Shown in pieces: positions 54,818 through 64,000 of a stretch of DNA of 64,000 nt. Source of the stretch: Ancylobacter polymorphus (GTDB taxonomy: Bacteria; Pseudomonadota; Alphaproteobacteria; Rhizobiales; Xanthobacteraceae); NCBI RefSeq assembly GCF_022836935.1, contig NZ_CP083239.1:3610001-3674000 (forward strand), in the 5' to 3' direction. Positions within the stretch are counted from its first letter, which is position 1; every line of letters starts with the position of its first letter. A model generated the notes under the pieces. That model did no database searches. It had not been told where the DNA came from and worked only from the letters and a program-made list of their open reading frames with translations. Both the position numbers and the translations under genes were made by a program.

Positions 54818-55231
54818 TCACTCAGCGATGCGCTCGACGAAACGCGTCTTGATCGGCAGCTTCGCAGCGGCCAGCCGAAGCGCTTCACGAGCGATATCCT
54901 GGCTCACGCCATCGATCTCGAACATGATGCGGCCGGGCTTGATCTTGGCGGCCCAATAGTCGGGCGCGCCCTTACCCTTACCCATGCGGACTTCGGTCGG
55001 CTTCGAAGACACCGGCACGTCAGGGAACACGCGAATCCACACCCGGCCCGCACGCTTCATGTGACGGGTGAGCGCGCGACGCGCGGCTTCGATCTGACGG
55101 GCGGTAACGCGTTCCGGCTCCATGGCCTTCAGCCCGAACTGGCCGAAATTGAGGTCAGTCCCGCCCTTCGCAACGCCGTGAATACGGCCTTTGAACTGCT
55201 TGCGGAACTTCGTGCGCTTTGGTTGCAGCAT
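54818..55231 (-). CDS. rplP: 50S ribosomal protein L16
   Basis: L16 supports A-site tRNA. The 137-residue protein starts [20 protein letters not shown] and has [20 protein letters not shown]. It lies between rpsC and rpmC in the S10 operon. Confidence 0.98.
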   Translation of the reverse strand: MLQPKRTKFRKQFKGRIHGVAKGGTDLNFGQFGLKAMEPERVTARQIEAARRALTRHMKRAGRVWIRVFPDVPVSSKPTEVRMGKGKGAPDYWAAKIKPGRIMFEIDGVSQDIAREALRLAAAKLPIKTRFVERIAE

Positions 55232-55261
55232 GTCGCGCCTCTTATTCCTTTATCAATCTGC

Positions 55262-55969
55262 TCACGCCGCGTCGCGACGCGACGGGCGACCACCCGAGGA
55301 ATCACCTTCCGCCTGGCGCTTGTCCTGCGCCATCGGATCGTGCTCCAGGATCTCGCCCTTGAAGATCCAGACCTTGACACCGCAGGTGCCGTAGGTCGTG
55401 AAGGCGGTGGCCGTACCGTAATCCACGTCCGCGCGCAAGGTGTGAAGCGGCACACGCCCTTCACGATACCATTCGAGGCGCGCGATCTCCGCGCCGCCCA
55501 GGCGGCCGGAGCAGTTGATACGAATGCCTTCCGCGCCCAGACGCATCGCTGACTGGACGGCGCGCTTCATGGCGCGGCGGAATGCCACACGGCGCTCAAG
55601 CTGCTGCGCAATCGACTCAGCGACGAGGCGCGCGTCGATTTCCGGCTTCCGAATCTCAACGATGTTGATGAAGACCTCCGAGTTCGTCATCTCGGCGACC
55701 TTCTTGCGCAGCTTGTCGATGTCCGCGCCCTTCTTGCCGATCACGACACCCGGGCGAGCCGAGTGAATGGTGACGCGGCATTTCTTGTGCGGACGTTCGA
55801 TCACGATCTTGGAGACCGCGGCCTGCTTCAGAAGCTTCTGCAGCGCTTCACGGATCTTGATGTCCTCGTGAAGCAGCTGGCCGTACTCGCCCTTGCCCGC
55901 GAACCAGCGCGAGTCCCAGGTGCGGTTGATGCCGAGCCGGAGCCCGACCGGGTTGACCTTCTGACCCAT
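55262..55969 (-). CDS. rpsC: 30S ribosomal protein S3
   Basis: S3 lines the mRNA entry channel. The 235-residue protein starts [20 protein letters not shown], has a KH domain with [20 protein letters not shown], and ends in a basic tail ([12 protein letters not shown]). Its ATG shares one base with the rplV stop. Confidence 0.98.
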   Translation of the reverse strand: MGQKVNPVGLRLGINRTWDSRWFAGKGEYGQLLHEDIKIREALQKLLKQAAVSKIVIERPHKKCRVTIHSARPGVVIGKKGADIDKLRKKVAEMTNSEVFINIVEIRKPEIDARLVAESIAQQLERRVAFRRAMKRAVQSAMRLGAEGIRINCSGRLGGAEIARLEWYREGRVPLHTLRADVDYGTATAFTTYGTCGVKVWIFKGEILEHDPMAQDKRQAEGDSSGGRPSRRDAA

Positions 55970-56349
55970 CAGGCCTTCTCCTCGACTTCACGCACCACGA
56001 TGGTGATATGCGAGAACGGCTTCTCGATCCGGCTCGCACGGCCACGGGCGCGGGCCGCGAAGCGCTTCATGACCAGGCCCTTGCCGACATGGGCTTCGGC
56101 GACGATCAGATCGTCGACATCAAGCTCATGATTGTTCTCGGCATTGGCAATGGCCGACTCCAGGCACTTCTTCACGTCGCCGGCGATCCGCTTGCGCGAG
56201 AACTGAAGGTCGGCGAGAGCGGTCGCGACCTTCTTGCCCCGGATGAGACCGGCGACGAGGTTGAGCTTCTGGGGGCTGACGCGAAGGTTACGCGCAACCG
56301 CCTTGGCTTCCGTATCCGCGAGCGTGCGCGGACGAGCTGCCTTTCCCAT
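55969..56349 (-). CDS. rplV: 50S ribosomal protein L22
   Basis: L22 lines the peptide exit tunnel. The 126-residue protein starts [20 protein letters not shown] and has [20 protein letters not shown] and [20 protein letters not shown], the tunnel loop region. The longer open frame upstream overlaps rpsS and is rejected. Confidence 0.98.
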   Translation of the reverse strand: MGKAARPRTLADTEAKAVARNLRVSPQKLNLVAGLIRGKKVATALADLQFSRKRIAGDVKKCLESAIANAENNHELDVDDLIVAEAHVGKGLVMKRFAARARGRASRIEKPFSHITIVVREVEEKA

Positions 56350-56359
56350 GACCCTGCCT

Positions 56360-56638
56360 CTACTTCCGCTTGGCTTTCTTGTCCGCCGCATGCCCGTAAT
56401 AGGTACGGGTCGGGGCGAACTCGCCGAACTTGTGGCCCACCATGTCCTCGGAAACCGAAACCGGGACATGCTTGTTGCCGTTATAGACGCCGAACGTGAT
56501 CCCCACGAACTGCGGGAGGATCGTGGAGCGGCGGCTCCAAATCTTGATGACGTCGTGACGACCCGACGTGCGCGCGGCATCCGCCTTCTTGAGGAGGTAG
56601 CCGTCGACGAACGGACCTTTCCAGACCGATCGAGACAT
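56360..56638 (-). CDS. rpsS: 30S ribosomal protein S19
   Basis: S19 binds the head of the small subunit with S13. The 92-residue protein starts [20 protein letters not shown] and has [20 protein letters not shown]. It is between rplB and rplV. Confidence 0.98.
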   Translation of the reverse strand: MSRSVWKGPFVDGYLLKKADAARTSGRHDVIKIWSRRSTILPQFVGITFGVYNGNKHVPVSVSEDMVGHKFGEFAPTRTYYGHAADKKAKRK

Positions 56639-56655
56639 AGTTCAGTTTCCCTCGC

Positions 56656-57489
56656 TCACTTCTTGCGCGCGTGCCGGCTGGACACGATGAACTTGGTGGT
56701 CGACTTGTTCTTCCGGGTCTTCTTGCCCTTGGTGGGGAAACCCCAGGGCGTGACCGGATGACGTCCACCCGAGGTGCGGCCTTCGCCGCCGCCATGCGGG
56801 TGATCGACCGGGTTCATGGTGACACCGCGGTTGTGCGGACGACGGCCCAGCCAACGCTTGCGGCCAGCCTTGCCGAGATTGGTGTTCATGTGGTCCGGGT
56901 TCGACACGGCGCCGACCGTCCCCATGCACTCGCCATGGACCAGCCGCTGCTCGCCCGAATTGAGGCGAACGATGACGTAGCCCTGATCGCGACCGACGAT
57001 CTGCGCATAGGAGCCGGCGGAACGGGCGATCTGGCCGCCCTTGCCGATCTTCAGCTCGATATTGTGCACGATCGTGCCCACCGGCAGGTTGCCGAGCGGC
57101 GCCGCGTTGCCCGGCTTCACGTCGACGCTCTTGGAGGCGATCACCTGATCGCCGACCGCGAGGCGCTGCGGCGCCAGGATGTAGTTAAGCTCACCGTCCT
57201 CATACTTGATGAGGGCGATGAAGGCCGTGCGGTTGGGATCGTACTCGATCCGCTCCACCGTCGCCGCCACATCGCGCTTGGTGCGCTTGAAGTCGACGAG
57301 GCGATAGGCCTGCTTGTGCCCGCCGCCACGGAAGCGCACGGTCACCCGGCCGGTGTTGTTGCGGCCGCCCGCCTCCGACTTGCCCTCGGTCAGCGTCTTG
57401 ACCGGCTTGCCCTTGTACAGGGCGGAGCGGTCGACGATGACCAGCTGGCGGAGGCTCGGCGTTACCGGCTTGAAGGTTTTGAGCGCCAT
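56656..57489 (-). CDS. rplB: 50S ribosomal protein L2
   Basis: L2 is needed for subunit association and peptidyl transfer. The 277-residue protein starts [20 protein letters not shown] and ends with [20 protein letters not shown], containing the conserved histidine, followed by [16 protein letters not shown]. Length and motifs are normal. Confidence 0.98.
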   Translation of the reverse strand: MALKTFKPVTPSLRQLVIVDRSALYKGKPVKTLTEGKSEAGGRNNTGRVTVRFRGGGHKQAYRLVDFKRTKRDVAATVERIEYDPNRTAFIALIKYEDGELNYILAPQRLAVGDQVIASKSVDVKPGNAAPLGNLPVGTIVHNIELKIGKGGQIARSAGSYAQIVGRDQGYVIVRLNSGEQRLVHGECMGTVGAVSNPDHMNTNLGKAGRKRWLGRRPHNRGVTMNPVDHPHGGGEGRTSGGRHPVTPWGFPTKGKKTRKNKSTTKFIVSSRHARKK

Positions 57490-57512
57490 GTCTCTGGTCC
57501 CTTAATTCCGGC

Positions 57513-57809
57513 TCACAGACCCGTCGTGATGTCGATGGAGTGCCCCTCGGCGAGGGTCACGACCGCCTTCTTCACGTCGCTCTGCACGCCCTTGCGGCCC
57601 TTGAAGAACTTCGTCTTCCCCTTGCGGACCAGCGTGTTGACACTCTCGACCTTCACGTCGAAGAGCTTCTCGACCGCTTCCTTGATCTGCGGCTTGGTAG
57701 CCGTCAGAGCAACCTTGAAGACGACCTTGTTGTGCTCGGACGCCATCGTGGCCTTCTCGGTGATCACCGGGGACACGATCACGTCGTAGTGGCGCGGATC
57801 GAGACTCAT
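57513..57809 (-). CDS. rplW: 50S ribosomal protein L23
   Basis: L23 is the docking site for trigger factor and SRP at the tunnel exit. The 98-residue protein has [20 protein letters not shown] and [20 protein letters not shown]. It overlaps the stop of rplD by four bases (ATGA), showing coupling. Confidence 0.98.
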   Translation of the reverse strand: MSLDPRHYDVIVSPVITEKATMASEHNKVVFKVALTATKPQIKEAVEKLFDVKVESVNTLVRKGKTKFFKGRKGVQSDVKKAVVTLAEGHSIDITTGL

Positions 57810-58426
57810 TTGAAGCGCGCCTCCAGAGCGTCGACAGCCGCCTTCGTCAGCACCAGGGTCTGACGGCGCAGGATGTCATAGACGTTGATGCCCTGGACGG
57901 GCAGCACGTCGAGATGGGTGACATTGCGCGAGGCGAGGCCAAAATTGGCATCCACCTCGGCGCCGGACACGACCAGCGCGCTCGACAGGCCGAGGCCCGC
58001 CAGCCGCTCCTTGAGCAGCTTGGTCTTCGGCTCGGACAGCACCGCGTCATCGAGGACGACGATCTGCTGATCCTTGGCCTTCGACGACAGAGCGTGCCGC
58101 AGAGCGAGCGCACGCACCTTCTTCGGCAGGTCGCTCGCATGGCTGCGCGAGACCGGACCGAACGCCTTGGCGCCGCCGCGGAACTGCGGGGCGGAAGCCG
58201 CACCGTGGCGAGCGCCGCCGGTGCCCTTCTGCTTGTACATCTTCCGCTTGGTGCGGTTGACGTCGGCACGCGACAGCGTCTGATGGGTGCCGGCCTGACG
58301 GCGCGACAGCTGCCACACCACGCAGCGGTGCAGGATGTCCTGGCGCGGCTCGAGACCGAAAATCTCGTCCGACAGGGTCACAGAGCCGGCCTCGGCCCCT
58401 TCGAGAGTCTTGACGGCGAGTTCCAT
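57806..58426 (-). CDS. rplD: 50S ribosomal protein L4
   Basis: L4 lines the tunnel and in Escherichia coli represses the S10 operon. The 206-residue protein has [40 protein letters not shown] and [20 protein letters not shown]. The ATG at 58426 shares one base with the rplC stop; a GTG one codon earlier was rejected. Confidence 0.97.
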   Translation of the reverse strand: MELAVKTLEGAEAGSVTLSDEIFGLEPRQDILHRCVVWQLSRRQAGTHQTLSRADVNRTKRKMYKQKGTGGARHGAASAPQFRGGAKAFGPVSRSHASDLPKKVRALALRHALSSKAKDQQIVVLDDAVLSEPKTKLLKERLAGLGLSSALVVSGAEVDANFGLASRNVTHLDVLPVQGINVYDILRRQTLVLTKAAVDALEARFK

Positions 58427-59175
58427 CACACGTTCTCCTCGGCCGCAGCCTCGGTCGCGGGCGCAACGTCAGCCGCCGGCTCGCTCGACGCTTCCCCGCC
58501 CGGGAGACGGAACTTGCCCGGCTTCGGCGCGGCGTCGGGCAGCTTCTTCTTCACCGCGTCAGCGACGATGATCCAGCCACCCTTGTTGCCGGGAACCGCA
58601 CCCTCGACCGCGATCAGGCCGCGCTCAACATCGGTGAGCACCACCTTGAGGTTCTGGGTCGTCACCGTCTCGTGGCCCATGTGGCCCGGCATCTTCTTGT
58701 TCTTGAAGGTCTTGCCGGGGTCCTGACGACCACCAGTCGAACCGATCGAACGATGCGAAACCGACACGCCGTGCGTGGCGCGAAGACCACCGAAATTGTG
58801 GCGCTTCATACCACCGGCAAAGCCCTTGCCGATGGAGGTGCCCGTCACGTCGACGAACTGGCCGACCACGAAGTGATCGACGGTCAGTTCAGCGCCGACC
58901 GGAATAAGGTCGGTTTCCTCGACGCGGAATTCCGCCATCTTGCGCTTCGGCTCAACCTTCGCCACGGCGAAGTGGCCGCGCAGAGCGCGGGTGGTGTTCT
59001 GCGGCTTCGCCTGGCCGACGCCGAGCTGCACGGCCGTGTAGCCGTTCTTCTCGAGCGTACGGTGGGCAACCACCTGGCAATTATCGACTTTCAGCACAGT
59101 GACCGGAACATGTTCACCTGCATCGTTAAAGATGCGGGTCATGCCGACCTTCTGGGCGATGACGCCTGACCGCAT
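58426..59175 (-). CDS. rplC: 50S ribosomal protein L3, with C-terminal extension
   Basis: L3 nucleates 50S assembly near the peptidyl transferase centre. The 249-residue protein starts [20 protein letters not shown] and has the signature [20 protein letters not shown]. It exceeds the Escherichia coli length by about 40 residues, owing to an alanine- and glutamate-rich tail ([17 protein letters not shown]), a feature I recall from Rhizobiales. It follows rpsJ directly. Confidence 0.97.
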   Translation of the reverse strand: MRSGVIAQKVGMTRIFNDAGEHVPVTVLKVDNCQVVAHRTLEKNGYTAVQLGVGQAKPQNTTRALRGHFAVAKVEPKRKMAEFRVEETDLIPVGAELTVDHFVVGQFVDVTGTSIGKGFAGGMKRHNFGGLRATHGVSVSHRSIGSTGGRQDPGKTFKNKKMPGHMGHETVTTQNLKVVLTDVERGLIAVEGAVPGNKGGWIIVADAVKKKLPDAAPKPGKFRLPGGEASSEPAADVAPATEAAAEENV

Positions 59176-59197
59176 GGCCGTGTCCCTTCGCCTTCTC

Positions 59198-59506
59198 TCA
59201 GAGCTTGATCTCGACGTCGACACCCGCGGCGAGGTCGAGCTTCATCAGCGCGTCCACCGTCTGGGGGGTCGGGTCGACTATGTCCAGCAGACGCTTGTGC
59301 GTCCGCATTTCGAACTGCTCACGGGACTTCTTGTCCACGTGGGGAGAACGATTGACCGTGAACTTCTCGATCCGCGTCGGAAGCGGAATAGGCCCGCGAA
59401 CCTGGGCGCCCGTGCGCTTGGCCGTCGAAACGATTTCGCGCGTCGAGGCATCCAGGATGCGGTGATCGAACGCCTTGAGGCGGATCCGAATATTTTGGCC
59501 GTTCAT
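59198..59506 (-). CDS. rpsJ: 30S ribosomal protein S10
   Basis: The 102-residue S10 (NusE) works both in the ribosome and in transcription antitermination with NusB. It has [20 protein letters not shown] and [20 protein letters not shown]. It is the first gene of the S10 operon, 97 bases after tuf, with an intrinsic terminator in between. Confidence 0.98.
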   Translation of the reverse strand: MNGQNIRIRLKAFDHRILDASTREIVSTAKRTGAQVRGPIPLPTRIEKFTVNRSPHVDKKSREQFEMRTHKRLLDIVDPTPQTVDALMKLDLAAGVDVEIKL

Positions 59507-59559
59507 TGACTTCAGGCTCCCAGAGGGCTCGTCAGTCGGGCTCAGTAACGAGCTCCACG

Positions 59560-59590
59560 AAAAAGGGGCGCAGGCGTTCCCGCGCCCCTC
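59560..59590 (-). terminator. Terminator or attenuator between tuf and rpsJ
   Basis: GGGGCGC (59565-59571) pairs with GCGCCCC (59582-59588), and on the minus strand the hairpin is followed by five Us (complement of 59560-59564). No good promoter is visible between it and rpsJ, so partial read-through is likely. Confidence 0.75.
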
Positions 59591-59603
59591 GGGATTGTCG
59601 ACG

Positions 59604-60794
<1,191 letters not shown>

Positions 60795-60856
60795 GGGGCT
60801 CTCCGTCGGTCTTATCGATGTTGATACGAAATCGCTTCAGAAACTCAGGCCGACGC

Positions 60857-62932
<2,076 letters not shown>

Positions 62933-62959
62933 ATCAGATCCTCGTACCGGCTCTCGTCA

Positions 62960-63430
62960 TCACCAGCGATAGTGAGAGAAGGCCCGGTTGGCCTCCGCCA
63001 TGCGGTGCGTGTCTTCACGTTTCTTCACGGCAGTGCCGCGATTGTTCGAAGCGTCGAGCAGTTCGCCCGACAGGCGCTCCACCATCGTCTTCTCGTTGCG
63101 GGCGCGGGCGGCAGTGATCAGCCAGCGGATCGCAAGAGCCTGACGACGCTCGGGGCGCACTTCGACCGGCACCTGGTAGGTGGCGCCGCCGACACGGCGG
63201 GAACGCACCTCGATGGCCGGGCTCACATTGTCGAGCGCCTGGGTGAACACACCCAGCGGCTCGGACTTGGCACGGGTCTCGACGAGGTCGAGCGCGCCGT
63301 AAACGATCGCCTCGGCGACCGACTTCTTGCCGTCATACATGACGGCGTTCATGAAGCGGCTCAGCACTTCCGACCCGAACTTCGGATCGGGAGTGACTTC
63401 ACGGCGCTCTGCACGATGACGACGGGACAT
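62960..63430 (-). CDS. rpsG: 30S ribosomal protein S7
   Basis: S7 starts assembly of the head of the small subunit and in Escherichia coli can repress the str operon. The 156-residue protein starts [20 protein letters not shown] and has ARSEPLG-like [20 protein letters not shown]. It lies 11 bases after rpsL. Confidence 0.98.
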   Translation of the reverse strand: MSRRHRAERREVTPDPKFGSEVLSRFMNAVMYDGKKSVAEAIVYGALDLVETRAKSEPLGVFTQALDNVSPAIEVRSRRVGGATYQVPVEVRPERRQALAIRWLITAARARNEKTMVERLSGELLDASNNRGTAVKKREDTHRMAEANRAFSHYRW

Positions 63431-63441
63431 CGCTCAAATCC

Positions 63442-63813
63442 TCACTTCGGCCGCTTGGCGCCGTACTTCGACCGGCGCTGCTTGCGGTTCTTGACGCCCT
63501 GCGTATCGAGCACGCCGCGCAGGATGTGATAGCGCACGCCGGGAAGATCCTTGACGCGGCCGCCGCGGATCATCACCACGGAGTGTTCCTGCAGGTTATG
63601 CCCCTCGCCGGGGATGTAACCGATGACTTCATAGCCATTGGTCAAACGAACCTTCGCGACCTTACGAAGCGCCGAGTTCGGCTTCTTCGGGGTCGTCGTA
63701 TAGACGCGGGTGCAAACGCCGCGCTTCTGCGGGCTGGCCTGCAGCGCCGGAACCTTGTTCCGGGCCTTCTGGGCTTCCCGCGGCTTGCGGATCAGCTGGT
63801 TGATCGTCGGCAC
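63442..63813 (-). CDS. rpsL: 30S ribosomal protein S12
   Basis: S12 monitors decoding at the A site. The 123-residue protein starts at GTG ([20 protein letters not shown]) with an AAGGCGAG site upstream. The two positions where streptomycin resistance usually arises are wild type: lysine in TPKKPNSAL and lysine in RVKDLPGVR. It is the first gene of the str operon in this window. Confidence 0.97.
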   Translation of the reverse strand: MPTINQLIRKPREAQKARNKVPALQASPQKRGVCTRVYTTTPKKPNSALRKVAKVRLTNGYEVIGYIPGEGHNLQEHSVVMIRGGRVKDLPGVRYHILRGVLDTQGVKNRKQRRSKYGAKRPK

Positions 63814-64000
63814 GTGTCTCGCCTTCGTCTCGCTGCGCTGGAACAGGAATGTCCCGCGCTAACCCAATTTCCGCGGCCACAACCGCATTCTTCTCTCGAC
63901 GGTTCGGAACAGTCAGCACATACCGAGCTATCTGCGAACGAAAGAAGCGCCGCCGGCCAGGATCTGGCCGAGGGCGCTGTACGTTCAGAGGACCACGCGA
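63814..64000. other. Leader upstream of rpsL
   Basis: The last 187 bases hold no gene. A perfect six-base hairpin CGGCCA/TGGCCG lies near 63955-63971. No convincing -35/-10 pair was found on the minus strand, so the str promoter may lie beyond the window. Confidence 0.5.

Noticed and set aside
63442..63813. Streptomycin-resistance substitutions in rpsL
   Set aside because: Both key lysines are the wild-type residues.

Overview
The window is 64 kb of high-GC chromosomal DNA from an alphaproteobacterium, most probably a member of the Hyphomicrobiales (Rhizobiales) near the Xanthobacteraceae. The evidence is the gene order (pyrB-pyrC-plsY-dprA-topA-rnr, then rpmG-divK-DUF3572-dinB), the DUF1489, DUF3253, DUF3572 and EipB families, cysteine-free L33 and S14, a DinB with an N-terminal zinc-ribbon-like stretch, and an interspersed palindromic repeat of a type common in this order. 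Species cannot be named from the sequence alone.

Layout. 1-7.3 kb: a winged-helix-like regulator that may start before the window, a UPF0173 hydrolase, ruvX, an AEC transporter, pyrB with an adjoining dihydroorotase homologue that lacks its metal-binding HxH motif, plsY and dprA. 7.3-17.5 kb: a 72-residue unknown, topA, a composite palindromic repeat, a DHA2 drug exporter, rnr, a DUF983 protein, a Nudix hydrolase, an MFS transporter and rpmG. 17.8-24 kb: divK, DUF3572, dinB, eipB, ridA, a phosphodiesterase, a FemAB/GNAT-like protein and a HIT protein. 24-30.8 kb: azlCD, clpS-clpA, a phasin and a SPOR-domain D,D-carboxypeptidase. 30.8-42.4 kb: a VWA plus membrane J-protein pair, panC, several small conserved unknowns, mgtE, lipB, tRNA-Leu(GAG), a polysaccharide deacetylase, a pseudouridine synthase and crcB. 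42.4-45.2 kb: rarA and a DegP-like protease. 45.3-63.8 kb: the complete str-S10-spc-alpha cluster on the minus strand, from rpsL to rplQ, with fusA, tuf, secY, adk and rpoA.

How it works together. The window is dominated by housekeeping functions: translation and secretion (ribosomal cluster, SecY), pyrimidine, phospholipid, pantothenate and lipoate synthesis, DNA processing (RuvX, DprA, TopA, DinB, RarA), proteolysis (ClpAS, DegP), envelope maintenance (EipB, carboxypeptidase) and cell-cycle signalling (DivK). No insertion sequence, prophage, integrase or CRISPR array is visible.

The less ordinary signals are small. They are three tandem 24-nt hairpin units that exactly fill the rnr-DUF983 junction and embed the ribosome binding site; a perfect 16-nt palindrome just before an MFS start; the dihydroorotase homologue without HxH; a divK-rpmG interval with no pleD; the VWA/J-protein pair; and a 41-codon membrane microprotein with its own promoter-like and terminator-like signals.
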